64,000 nt of DNA. It comes from Comamonadaceae bacterium. GTDB lineage: Bacteria; Pseudomonadota; Gammaproteobacteria; Burkholderiales; Burkholderiaceae_C. The notes under the pieces are model-generated. The model saw only the letters and a program-made list of their open reading frames with translations. It had not been told where the DNA came from and did no database searches. Below, piece after piece: positions 16,440 to 25,398 of the stretch. The DNA lies in contig CANCER010000002.1 of the NCBI GenBank assembly GCA_947375135.1, positions 149,029-213,028 of the forward strand. Direction: 5' to 3'. The first letter of the stretch is position 1. Each line of letters begins with the position of its first letter. The translations under genes were made by a program, and so were the position numbers.

Positions 16440-17195
16440 GTGAGTCCAACCCCGTCCGTTGTCGTTCCCTCTGAAACCCAAGCCGGCGCCCTGCGCAGGG
16501 CAGCACCGGTCACCATTCCGCACTACCTGGAGAGCACCTACTGGTGGGCCTATCTGCATCCGCGTGCCGTGCACATCTTTGAGCGCCAGTGGCTGGTCAA
16601 TCTGATCCTGTGGGGCAACTTTGCCCGCCTGCGAAACGCCGCACTGGCTGAGATGGGTGCGGTCATCAAGGGCCGGGTGCTGCAGGTGGCCTGCGTCTAT
16701 GGCGATTTCACCGAGCACCTGGTGCGCCGCCTGGGCCCCCAGGGCAGCATTGACGTCATTGATGTAGCGCCCATCCAGATCAACAACCTGCACGCCAAGC
16801 TCAAGCTCGCCGGTGTTGACCACGGCCGCGTGAATGCCCTGCTGCAGGACTCCTCCGACCTGCACTACGCCGATGGCTGCTTTGAGGACGTGGTCGTGTT
16901 CTTTCTGCTGCACGAAATGCCCACCGACGTGCGCCGCAAAACCGTGGCCGAGGCCCTGCGCGTCACCAAACCGGGTGGCAAGCTGATTTTTGTGGACTAC
17001 CACAAGCCCCGCGCCTGGAGCCCGTTCCGCTACCTGATGGTGCCGGTGCTGACCACGCTGGAGCCCTTTGCCATGGACGTGTGGAACCACGAGATTTCCA
17101 GCTGGCTGCCCGAAGGCGCGCCCGTTGCCAAACTGGAAAAGAAGACCTACTTTGGCGGGCTGTACCAGAAGGTGGTGGTTACAAAGGCTGCGTAA
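16440..17195 (+). CDS. rquA: rhodoquinone biosynthesis protein RquA
   Basis: 251 residues with a class I SAM-dependent fold. Hallmarks recalled for RquA are visible: YWWAYLHP (34-41), FERQWLVNLILWGNF (47-61), and an altered motif I, VACVYGD (83-89), with Tyr in place of the usual Gly-rich loop. RquA converts ubiquinone to rhodoquinone, with SAM reported as amino donor. Rhodoquinone's low potential allows reverse succinate dehydrogenase activity and anaerobic respiration. The start is GTG at 16440. It lies directly after the CbcL-like cytochrome and is likely in the same FNR-controlled transcript. Confidence 0.9.
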   Translation: MSPTPSVVVPSETQAGALRRAAPVTIPHYLESTYWWAYLHPRAVHIFERQWLVNLILWGNFARLRNAALAEMGAVIKGRVLQVACVYGDFTEHLVRRLGPQGSIDVIDVAPIQINNLHAKLKLAGVDHGRVNALLQDSSDLHYADGCFEDVVVFFLLHEMPTDVRRKTVAEALRVTKPGGKLIFVDYHKPRAWSPFRYLMVPVLTTLEPFAMDVWNHEISSWLPEGAPVAKLEKKTYFGGLYQKVVVTKAA

Positions 17196-17269
17196 TCGCG
17201 CATCGGATTTCAGCCTGATCCACTGCCTTGGCATCACTTTTAACCATGTAATTTCTGGATCATCATCCC

Positions 17270-17275
17270 TATAAT
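17270..17275 (+). promoter_or_regulatory. perfect -10 hexamer 7 nt upstream of an ATG
   Basis: TATAAT ends only 6 nt before the ATG at 17282, so a transcript starting at the usual distance would be leaderless or nearly so. No good -35 element is visible at 16-18 bp; the closest hexamer, TGTAAT, is poor. Confidence 0.4.
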
Positions 17276-17281
17276 GCATGG

Positions 17282-18463
17282 ATGATTGAACGCAATTTAT
17301 TTCCTTGGGTGCAGGAAGCGCTGGCGGACTTTCCCGCCGTCGCCTTGCTCGGCCCGCGCCAGGCGGGCAAAACCACCCTGGCCCACCAAGTGGGCGAACA
17401 GCGGGGCAACAGCGTCTATCTGGATCTGGAAAGCCCCGCCGACCGGCAAAAGCTGACCGCCCCGGAAGCCTACCTGGCGCTGCACGAAAACCGTCTGGTC
17501 ATCCTCGATGAGGTACAGCAAATGCCAGCCCTGTTTCAGGTGCTGCGCGGCAGCATCGACAGAGGCCGGCGCAGCGGCCTGGCGACGGGGCGCTTCTTGC
17601 TGCTGGGATCGGCCTCGGGCGAGTTGCTGCGCCAACCCGGCGAGAGCCTGGCCGGACGCATCGCCTACCTGGAGCTAGCCCCGCTGCAGGTGCTGGAACT
17701 CGACGCTGCGCAGCAAAACCTGCTCTGGTTGCGCGGTGGTTTCCCAAACAGCTTTTTGGCCGGCAGCGACGCCAAGAGCATGGTGTGGCGACAGAACCTG
17801 ATCAGCACCTATCTGGAGCGGGACATCCCCAGCTACGGCGCGCGCATTCCCGCAGAAACGCTGCGCCGCCTGTGGACCATGCTGGCCCACCAGCAGGGCG
17901 GCTTGCTGGACGTATCGCAACTCGGTAAAAACCTGATGATCGATGCCAAGACCGTGCACCGCTATCTGGACATGCTGGTGGACCTGATGCTGTTGCGCCG
18001 CCTGCAGCCCTGGCACAGCAATGTCGGCAAGCGGCTGGTCAAGTCACCCAAGCTGTATGTGCGCGACAGCGGCCTGGTGCATGCGCTGCTGGGCATCAGC
18101 TCCCACGAGGCCCTGCTATCCCACCCGGTGCTGGGCAACAGCTGGGAGGGCTGGGTGGTGGAAACCTTGCTCAACGTCGCACCGCGCAACAGCGCCAGCG
18201 GCTTTTACCGCAGCAGCAATGGCGCAGAGATCGACCTGCTGCTGGACATGCCGGGCCAAGGCCTGTGGGCCATTGAAATCAAACGGGGCGCTTCGAGCAA
18301 ACCGCGCCGTGGTTTTTACGCCGCCTGCGAAGACCTGAAACCCGCCAAGCGCTGGATGGTGCATGGCGGCCGGGACAGCTACCCCTTGGGCGATGAGGTG
18401 CAGGCCATCGGGCTGCGCGCGCTGGCAGACGAACTGCAGCGCTTACGCAGCCAGGCGCCTTAA
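17282..18463 (+). CDS. AAA ATPase with DUF4143 domain
   Basis: 393 residues. Walker A is GPRQAGKT, Walker B is LVILDEVQ, and a sensor-like LLGSAS follows. The C-terminal half is DUF4143 with the nuclease-like strand pattern NGAEIDLLLDM ... WAIEIKRG, which is the D-(E/Q)-x-K layout of restriction-like folds. These orphan proteins are common, patchily distributed and of unclear function; some act in mobile or toxin-antitoxin-like contexts. It is monocistronic and ends 4 nt from the convergent icmF stop. No Shine-Dalgarno is visible, in line with a leaderless message. Confidence 0.85.
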   Translation: MIERNLFPWVQEALADFPAVALLGPRQAGKTTLAHQVGEQRGNSVYLDLESPADRQKLTAPEAYLALHENRLVILDEVQQMPALFQVLRGSIDRGRRSGLATGRFLLLGSASGELLRQPGESLAGRIAYLELAPLQVLELDAAQQNLLWLRGGFPNSFLAGSDAKSMVWRQNLISTYLERDIPSYGARIPAETLRRLWTMLAHQQGGLLDVSQLGKNLMIDAKTVHRYLDMLVDLMLLRRLQPWHSNVGKRLVKSPKLYVRDSGLVHALLGISSHEALLSHPVLGNSWEGWVVETLLNVAPRNSASGFYRSSNGAEIDLLLDMPGQGLWAIEIKRGASSKPRRGFYAACEDLKPAKRWMVHGGRDSYPLGDEVQAIGLRALADELQRLRSQAP

Positions 18464-18467
18464 ACCA

Positions 18468-21400
18468 TTACATATTGCGGCGGTACTGCCCACCCACCTC
18501 AAACAGGGCATTGGTGATCTGACCGAGTGAGCAAACGCGCACCGCGTCCATCAGCACCTCGAACACGTTCTGGTTCTCGATCACGGCCTTTTGCAAGGTC
18601 TTGAGCATGGCAGGGGCCTTGTCCGCGTTGCGGGCATGGAAGTCTTCCAGACGCTTGAGCTGGCTTTGCTTTTCCTCGTCGGTGGAGCGGGCCAGTTCCA
18701 GCTTGTCCTGCACCTGGTCGCCATGCGGGTTGCGGAAGGTGTTGACGCCGATGATGGGCAGCTCGCCGGTGTGCTTGAGCATCTCGTAGGTCATGCTCTC
18801 GTCCTGGATCTTGCCGCGCTGGTAGCCGGTCTCCATCGCACCCAGCACGCCACCGCGCTCGGCAATGGCTTCAAACTCTTTGAGCACAGCCTCTTCCACC
18901 AGCTCGGTCAGCTCTTCGATGATGAAGGCGCCCTGCCCCGGGTTCTCGTTCTTGGCCAAGCCCCATTCACGGTTGATGATGAGCTGGATCGCCATCGCGC
19001 GGCGCACGCTGTCTTCGGTGGGCGTGGTGATGGCTTCATCGAACGCATTGGTATGCAGGCTGTTGCAGTTGTCGTAGATCGCAATCAGGGCCTGCAGCGT
19101 GGTGCGGATGTCGTTGAACTGGATTTCCTGCGCGTGCAGGCTGCGCCCACTGGTCTGGATGTGGTATTTGAGCTTCTGGCTGCGCTCGTTGGCGCCATAG
19201 CGCTCCTTCATGGCCACGGCCCAGATGCGGCGGGCCACGCGTCCCATCACCGTGTATTCCGGGTCCATGCCGTTGCTGAAGAAGAAGCTCAGGTTGGGCG
19301 CAAAGTCATCAATGTGCATGCCGCGCGCCAGATAGGCTTCGACAAAGGTGAATCCATTGGACAGCGTGAAGGCCAGCTGGCTGATGGGGTTGGCACCGGC
19401 CTCGGCGATGTGGTAACCGCTGATGGAGACCGAGTAAAAGTTGCGCACATCGTGGTGCACAAAGTACTGGGCAATGTCACCCATCACCTTGAGTGAAAAC
19501 TCGGTGGAGAAGATGCAGGTGTTCTGGCCCTGGTCTTCCTTCAGGATGTCGGCCTGCACCGTGCCGCGCACATTGGCCAGCACCCATTCCTTGATTTTTT
19601 CGATTTCGGTGTCGGTGGGTTCGCGGCCGTTGTCGGCGCTGAACTTTTCGATGTTCTGGTCAATGGCCGCGTTCATGAACATGGCCAGAATGCTGGGCGC
19701 CGGGCCGTTGATCGTCATGCTGACGCTGGTGGCCGGGTTGCACAGGTCAAAGCCGCCGTACAAGACCTTGAGGTCGTCAATGGTGGCAATGCTCACACCG
19801 CTGTTGCCGACCTTGCCATAGATGTCGGGGCGGCGGTCCGGGTCGTGGCCGTACAAGGTGACCGAGTCAAAGGCGGTGGACAGTCGCTTGGCCGCCATGC
19901 CGGAGCTGAGCAGCTTAAAACGCTTGTTGGTGCGGAAGGCATCGCCCTCGCCGGCGAACATGCGCGTGGGGTCCTCGCCCTCGCGCTTGAAGGCAAAGGT
20001 GCCGGCGGTGTAGGGGTAGCTGCCGGGCACGTTGTCCAGCATCAGCCACTTCAGGATTTCGCCATGGTCTTCGTACTGCGGCAAGGCCACCTTGCGGATG
20101 GTGGTGCCACTGAGCGACTTGGTGGTGAGCGCGGTGCGGATTTCCTTGTCGCGGATCTTCACCACGTAGACGTCACCGGCATAGGCCTTTTGCATTTCCG
20201 GCCACTGGGCCAGCAGCTTGCGGGCGGCGGCGTCCTGGTTGGCTTCGCGTTGCACGGCCAGGTCGATGGCGGCTTCAGAAGCACGGGCCTTGCCGGGCTT
20301 GCCGACTTCGAGCATCCGGGCGGCTGCGCGCAATTGCTGGATTTCGCGTGCCAGGGTGGCTTGGACGCGGGCGCGGGCCTTGTAGCCGCGCACGGTGTCG
20401 CTGATCTCAGCCAGATACCGGGTGCGCGCTGCGGGCACCACGGGCATCTGGTTGGAGCTGTGACGCACATCCACCTTGGGCAACAGGCCTTCGGCTTGGG
20501 CCTTCAGGCCCAGGGACTGCAGGCGCAGCAACATGGCCTGGTACAGGGCGGTGACGCCGTCGTCGTTAAAGCGCGCGGCCATGGTGCCGAACACCGGCAT
20601 TTGCTCAGGTGGAACCGTCCAAGCTTCCTTGTTGCGTTGCACCTGCTTGGCCACATCGCGCAGGGCATCAAACGAGCCTTTGCGGTCGAACTTGTTGATG
20701 GCTACGAACTCGGCAAAGTCCAGCATGTCGATTTTTTCCAGCTGGCTGGCGGCGCCGAACTCGGGCGTCATCACATACAGGGGCACGTCCACCAGCGGCA
20801 CGATGGCCGCGTCGCCCTGGCCGATGCCGGAGGTTTCCACCACGACCAGATCGAAGCCGGCGGCCTTGCAGGCCAGGATCACGTCGGGCAGGGCTGCCGA
20901 AATTTCCGAACCGAACTCCCGCGTGGCCAGGCTGCGCATAAAGACGCGCGGGCCGTTCTGCCAAGGGGAAATCGCGTTCATGCGGATGCGGTCACCCAGG
21001 AGCGCGCCACCGCTCTTGCGGCGTGACGGGTCTATGGAGATGACGGCAATGCGCAGGCTGTCGTCCTGGTCCAGGCGCAGGCGGCGGATCAGCTCGTCGG
21101 TGAGGGACGACTTGCCCGCACCTCCGGTGCCGGTGATGCCGATCACAGGAATGGTGCGGGTGGCGGCTTGGGCGCGCAGCGTGTCCATCAGGGCGGCATC
21201 GGCATTGCCGGCTTCCACGGCGGTGAGCAACTGGGCCAGGGCGCGCCAGCTGGCTTCGGTGTGGCCCTGAATGGCATCCACGGTCTTGGGCGCATAGGAA
21301 CTGATGTCCTGGTCGCAGCGCATCACCATCTCGCCGATCATGCCGGCCAGGCCCATGCGTTGGCCGTCTTCCGGGCTGTAGATGCGGCTCACGCCATAGG

Positions 21401-21764
21401 CATGCAGTTCGCGGATTTCGGGGGGGACGATGACGCCGCCGCCACCGCCAAACACCTGGATATGCGCGCCGCCTCTGGCCTTGAGCAGATCGACCATGTA
21501 CTTGAAGTACTCGACGTGCCCGCCCTGGTAGGAGCTGATGGCAATGCCCTGCACGTCCTCCTGCAAGGCGGCCGTGACCACCTCTTCGACGCTGCGGTTG
21601 TGGCCCAGGTGGATCACCTCGGTGCCCATGCCCTGCAGGATGCGGCGCATGATGTTGATGGCCGCGTCATGCCCGTCAAACAGGCTGGCGGCGGTGACAA
21701 AGCGCACCTTGTGGGTGGGGCGGTAGTTCGCCAGGGCCTTGAATTCAGCGGATAAATCGGTCAT
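18468..21764 (-). CDS. icmF: fused isobutyryl-CoA mutase IcmF (B12-dependent acyl-CoA mutase)
   Basis: 1098 residues combining three parts. The N-terminal cobalamin-binding domain has DGHDAA (His32 is the cobalt ligand). A MeaB-like G-protein chaperone follows, with P-loop GTGGAGKS (212-219) and NKFDRKG. The last ~550 residues are the TIM-barrel mutase ([27 protein letters not shown]). This order is specific to IcmF, which interconverts isobutyryl-CoA and n-butyryl-CoA, sometimes also pivalyl- or isovaleryl-CoA. It should take part in branched-chain acyl-CoA metabolism. A perfect palindrome lies 42 nt upstream. Confidence 0.93.
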   Translation of the reverse strand: MTDLSAEFKALANYRPTHKVRFVTAASLFDGHDAAINIMRRILQGMGTEVIHLGHNRSVEEVVTAALQEDVQGIAISSYQGGHVEYFKYMVDLLKARGGAHIQVFGGGGGVIVPPEIRELHAYGVSRIYSPEDGQRMGLAGMIGEMVMRCDQDISSYAPKTVDAIQGHTEASWRALAQLLTAVEAGNADAALMDTLRAQAATRTIPVIGITGTGGAGKSSLTDELIRRLRLDQDDSLRIAVISIDPSRRKSGGALLGDRIRMNAISPWQNGPRVFMRSLATREFGSEISAALPDVILACKAAGFDLVVVETSGIGQGDAAIVPLVDVPLYVMTPEFGAASQLEKIDMLDFAEFVAINKFDRKGSFDALRDVAKQVQRNKEAWTVPPEQMPVFGTMAARFNDDGVTALYQAMLLRLQSLGLKAQAEGLLPKVDVRHSSNQMPVVPAARTRYLAEISDTVRGYKARARVQATLAREIQQLRAAARMLEVGKPGKARASEAAIDLAVQREANQDAAARKLLAQWPEMQKAYAGDVYVVKIRDKEIRTALTTKSLSGTTIRKVALPQYEDHGEILKWLMLDNVPGSYPYTAGTFAFKREGEDPTRMFAGEGDAFRTNKRFKLLSSGMAAKRLSTAFDSVTLYGHDPDRRPDIYGKVGNSGVSIATIDDLKVLYGGFDLCNPATSVSMTINGPAPSILAMFMNAAIDQNIEKFSADNGREPTDTEIEKIKEWVLANVRGTVQADILKEDQGQNTCIFSTEFSLKVMGDIAQYFVHHDVRNFYSVSISGYHIAEAGANPISQLAFTLSNGFTFVEAYLARGMHIDDFAPNLSFFFSNGMDPEYTVMGRVARRIWAVAMKERYGANERSQKLKYHIQTSGRSLHAQEIQFNDIRTTLQALIAIYDNCNSLHTNAFDEAITTPTEDSVRRAMAIQLIINREWGLAKNENPGQGAFIIEELTELVEEAVLKEFEAIAERGGVLGAMETGYQRGKIQDESMTYEMLKHTGELPIIGVNTFRNPHGDQVQDKLELARSTDEEKQSQLKRLEDFHARNADKAPAMLKTLQKAVIENQNVFEVLMDAVRVCSLGQITNALFEVGGQYRRNM

Positions 21765-21805
21765 TGGTCTTCCTCAGGTGTCGTCTATTCGGCGCGTACG
21801 AACGC

Positions 21806-21831
21806 AGTTGACGTTTACGTAAACGTCAACT
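21806..21831. promoter_or_regulatory. perfect 26-bp palindromic operator upstream of icmF
   Basis: AGTTGACGTTTAC followed by its exact reverse complement, centred at 21818/21819, with a further GTAAAC half-site just to the right. From memory it resembles the LiuR (MerR-family) operator of branched-chain amino acid degradation genes in proteobacteria, which would fit icmF. The regulator is not encoded in the window. Confidence 0.65.
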
Positions 21832-21995
21832 GTAAACGATTTGTGCCAACAGGGGCTTACGGCCGCGAATGCCCCGGATGCGTCAGGACACTTTTGCCAG
21901 GCCAGCGCTCTGGGGCTGCATGGCGCACGCGCTGTGATTCCCAGGAGGTACCATCCAACCGCTTGCAACATTAATTTTGGTTGGAGGGGAGGTCC

Positions 21996-23321
21996 ATGCG
22001 CCAACTCGTCGCGCTTTTTTTGCTCAGCCTGCTGGCCGCCTGTGCCGGGCCGAAGTACACCGTGGACGACGGCCGCAAGGTCAATGAGGTCTTGCTGGCG
22101 GATATCCGGTCTTACGGCGCGGGTGAAAAGGCACTGCGCCCGGCCATTGAACGCGCCGCCCGGCTCAAAGATGCCGATTGCGACATCCAGTGGGAGTTGC
22201 CCTTCTCGGTCGAATCCAGCGACCAGCTCAGCCCCGATGACCGCGTGGCCTGGTTACGTGCCCTGGGCGTGGACGAGCGTCTGACCGTGGTGGGCGCGGC
22301 AATTGGCAGCCCGCTCAAGGTGGGCGACAAGATTCGGGAGATTGACGGCTACGCCCGCGAGAGCGCCGAAAAAATGATGCTGGAGCTGGCCGACAAGCGC
22401 GACAGCGGCAAGCCCTTTCGCGTCACACTGCACAGTGGCGCGACGCAAAAGGTCACGCCTTTCAAGGTCTGCCGCGGCTACGCCCGGCTGGCACCCCCCG
22501 CAACCCCTGTGGCACAGGATTACCACTGGCTGCTCACGGTGCATCCGCTGGAGCTGGTACGGGCCGACCTGACGCAGGACGAAGCCCTGTGGACGGTGCT
22601 GTGGGGCGAAGGCGTATCCGAAGAAGGCGGTGCGCGCATGAAGACCTATGCGTTTGGCAGCAAGGTGGTCGGCACGCTCTACAACCTGTTCACCATCGCC
22701 TCCGGTATCCAGGGTGCTACGGCCGCTGCCAATGCGGCAGTGCAGGCGGCCCAGTCTGCCGCCAGCAGCGTGGCCACCGATGTACTCAAGCGCCAGTTGA
22801 TCGACCAGGCCACGGCAGCCGCCACCAGCCGCGTGCGCGAAGAAGCCACCAGCCTGGTGAGAAAAATGAGCCAGGCCCAGGTGGCCAACGCCATGCAGCA
22901 GGCCGCTGCCAACCGGAGGTCCCTCTCCGGCGTGGCCTGGGTTGCGTCCACGGTCTTTGAAAAGGCGGACGCCTGGGCCTTCCAGCGGATGGAGCAACTC
23001 CATGCCGACCCGCTGGCGGTGTTCACGCTGCACCAGAAGCTGATTGAAAAAGGGCTGACCGCCAACTCCATGGCGCTGGACCCGGACCGCATGCGCGCAC
23101 TCAACACGCTGGCCGAGTCCCGCGGCTTGGGCGATGCGGTGGTGTCCATTCTGCAAGGCCTCAAGCCGGATGACCTGCAGGTGGCGATGGCGGACATGCC
23201 CCTGGCCTCGGCGCCCGGCGCCTTTTCTTACGACGCAGTGGACGACCCGTCCCAACAATTGCAGCCCTTTGCCCGCGGCCTGGTGGACGGCATGCTGAAC
23301 ATGCCGGTGCAATCCCAATAA
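21996..23321 (+). CDS. lipoprotein with PDZ-like segment
   Basis: The track begins at a TTG (21981) that is really the Shine-Dalgarno (GGAGGGGAGG); the ATG at 21996 is the start, giving 441 residues. The lipobox LLSLLAAC places the lipidated Cys near 16. Residues ~90-120 (LTVVGAAIGSPLKVGDKIREIDGY) look like a PDZ-type ligand-binding loop. The middle is Ala/Gln-rich and probably helical (about 220-310). I do not recognise the family. It is translationally coupled to the MORN protein downstream (TAATG overlap), so they probably work together at the envelope. Confidence 0.65.
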   Translation: MRQLVALFLLSLLAACAGPKYTVDDGRKVNEVLLADIRSYGAGEKALRPAIERAARLKDADCDIQWELPFSVESSDQLSPDDRVAWLRALGVDERLTVVGAAIGSPLKVGDKIREIDGYARESAEKMMLELADKRDSGKPFRVTLHSGATQKVTPFKVCRGYARLAPPATPVAQDYHWLLTVHPLELVRADLTQDEALWTVLWGEGVSEEGGARMKTYAFGSKVVGTLYNLFTIASGIQGATAAANAAVQAAQSAASSVATDVLKRQLIDQATAAATSRVREEATSLVRKMSQAQVANAMQQAAANRRSLSGVAWVASTVFEKADAWAFQRMEQLHADPLAVFTLHQKLIEKGLTANSMALDPDRMRALNTLAESRGLGDAVVSILQGLKPDDLQVAMADMPLASAPGAFSYDAVDDPSQQLQPFARGLVDGMLNMPVQSQ

Positions 23322-25063
23322 TGCCATTGCGCAAACCCCAAGGAACTTTTGTGCGTTCAAGCCTCGCTGCCCTGCTCCTCTTGACCTGCTGCTGCGCCGG
23401 TGCGCAAACCGCTGCGAGCGAACTGCCACCGCCGGGCGCTGCGGCACAGCCTGACACCGCGCCAGCGGCAAGCGAAGCGACTGAGGCGCCCCCGGCGCCT
23501 GCCCTTGCCGCCGCGGCCACTGAGCCCCCGGCGGAAACCTGCCGCTCCTTGAGCGACAAGGCCATGGCGTCTGACCTGAAGGCGCTTACGGCCCAGGCAC
23601 AGAAGCAGGACCTGGCAGCCCTGGTGCAGTTGCACAGCGCATCGGCCGGCTTGTGGACCCGTGCCGTGGAGCTGTGCGATGGCCGCGCCCGGGAGCGCGC
23701 GCAGCGCAATCTGGCGGAGAGTCAACAGGCCAACGCGCTGCTCAACGCGCAACTGGGGGACGGACCCGAATGCAGTGCGGCCCACAAGGACGCGGTCACC
23801 CTGCAGGACCTCGCGCGTGCCGCCCTGGCCGAGCGGCGCTGGGGGGATGCCGCCACGCTGTTTCACAAGTCCGAGGACATGTGGGACCTGGCCACCGAGC
23901 GCTGCAGCGGCGCACAAAAAGAACTTGCCGCCAAACGCCAGGAGCAGTCCGAGATTGACGGCTTCAACGCCGAATTCTGCGCACCCCTGTTTGAGCGTGC
24001 ACGCGAGCAAACGCAAAAGCTGCGCGCCAGTTCGGCCGGCATGGGCCGGGAAGACAAGCAGGAGGGCCTGATGGTGGCCGAGACCCTGTGGCGCAATGCC
24101 CTGGCGCAGTGCAAGGGGAGTGCCGCGCAAGACTCCGCACGCAACAACGCACAGGCCCTGGCACGCGAGCGCGGTACCCCCTGGGTGGCGCGCAATCCAT
24201 TGCCTGCCCCTGCGGCAAGCCCGGCGCCCAAAGTGGCAGCCCTGGCAGCCAAACCCGCAGAGGCCGCCACGGCGGCCAAGGTCAGCCTCGCAACCCCGCC
24301 GCAGCCGCTATCGCCCCTGGTGCCCGCTGCGACGGCACCAGTGCATGCCGCCACGCCTGTGGCCACCCGGACTGCTGCCGAACCGGCGCGGCCCCAGGCC
24401 CAACCGGAGGCGTTCACCGTGGGGGATATGCACTTCAAGGGCCAGTTTGTGCGCGATGTGGACACGCCCACCTTTACCGGCACTGGCAAGCTCAGTTGGG
24501 CCAATGGCGACGTATTCGAGGGCCATCTGCAAAACGGCAAGCGTGAGGGCAAAGGCCTGTTTGTCTGGGGCAACGGCCAACGCTACCAGGGGGACTGGGT
24601 CAACGATGCATCCACCGGCCGGGCCACGGTCGATTTCACCAACGGCGATCACTATGAAGGTGCGGTGGTCAACGCCACCCCCGCAGGAGCGGGCAGCATG
24701 CGCTATGCCTCGGGCGACGCCTACCGCGGCAGCTTCCAAGCCGGTCTGCCCCATGGGACCGGCGTCTACGTCTGGAAGAACGGGCAAACGTTTGAAGGCG
24801 ACTGGGTCCATGGCAAGCCCAACGGCCGGGGCACGCTGCACTTCGCCAACGGCGACAACTATGAAGGCGCGGTCAGCGATGGCCGGCCCGACCAGTCCGG
24901 CCGCTTTACCTGGGCCAATGGCGACAGCTATACCGGTCAGTGGAAGTCGGGCATCCGCAACGGCCAGGGCACGTTTGTCTGGACCACGGGGGACCGCTGG
25001 GAAGGTGTGTATGAGAACGACCAGCAAACCAGCATCGGCACCCTCATACGCAAAAGCCCCTGA
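23321..25063 (+). CDS. secreted MORN-repeat protein
   Basis: 580 residues. A signal peptide (SLAALLLLTCCCAGAQ) is followed by an Ala/Pro-rich region, a helical Cys-containing middle (about 65-290), a low-complexity Ala/Pro linker, and about eight MORN repeats in the last ~200 residues (units such as GKLSWANGDVFEG and GTLHFANGDNYEG). MORN repeats bind lipids or proteins; bacterial roles are poorly known. The ATG overlaps the stop of the lipoprotein gene (TAATG); a GTG ten codons later is an alternative start. Function not assigned. Confidence 0.8.
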   Translation: MPLRKPQGTFVRSSLAALLLLTCCCAGAQTAASELPPPGAAAQPDTAPAASEATEAPPAPALAAAATEPPAETCRSLSDKAMASDLKALTAQAQKQDLAALVQLHSASAGLWTRAVELCDGRARERAQRNLAESQQANALLNAQLGDGPECSAAHKDAVTLQDLARAALAERRWGDAATLFHKSEDMWDLATERCSGAQKELAAKRQEQSEIDGFNAEFCAPLFERAREQTQKLRASSAGMGREDKQEGLMVAETLWRNALAQCKGSAAQDSARNNAQALARERGTPWVARNPLPAPAASPAPKVAALAAKPAEAATAAKVSLATPPQPLSPLVPAATAPVHAATPVATRTAAEPARPQAQPEAFTVGDMHFKGQFVRDVDTPTFTGTGKLSWANGDVFEGHLQNGKREGKGLFVWGNGQRYQGDWVNDASTGRATVDFTNGDHYEGAVVNATPAGAGSMRYASGDAYRGSFQAGLPHGTGVYVWKNGQTFEGDWVHGKPNGRGTLHFANGDNYEGAVSDGRPDQSGRFTWANGDSYTGQWKSGIRNGQGTFVWTTGDRWEGVYENDQQTSIGTLIRKSP

Positions 25064-25123
25064 GACCGAGGGGCGGCCCGTCGGCAACTGCGCGCTGGCG
25101 GGTGATGCCTCTTCGCAGCCGGG

Positions 25124-25366
25124 TTAAAAGTGGGGGTGATTCACCTCATGGGACGGCAGCGACAGGATCACGGTCAGTGCACCTGCAATCGATATCACCA
25201 GCCAAAACACAAAAAAGCTGAGCGTATAGACCGCCTGGCGCGATATGTCGAAGGACTGGCCGAACCAATTCATGTCCTGCGGGTCGATCACGGCAAACAC
25301 CAGCAATTCCAGCACGCCGGCCATCAGGAACGAGGGCCATGCAATCCACATCCATTTTTTTGTCAT
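25124..25366 (-). CDS. small two-helix membrane protein linked to ccoG
   Basis: 80 residues with two or three hydrophobic stretches (WPSFLMAGVLELLVFAVI and TLSFFVFWLVISIAGALTVIL). The Shine-Dalgarno AAGGAG is 10 nt upstream of the ATG. It follows ccoG by 32 nt and is probably co-transcribed. Small proteins of this kind next to ccoG are usually annotated as hypothetical; a role in cytochrome oxidase assembly is a guess from position. Confidence 0.65.
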   Translation of the reverse strand: MTKKWMWIAWPSFLMAGVLELLVFAVIDPQDMNWFGQSFDISRQAVYTLSFFVFWLVISIAGALTVILSLPSHEVNHPHF

Positions 25367-25398
25367 GGTGTTGTCTCCTTCATGTATGTCTTGCTTGC

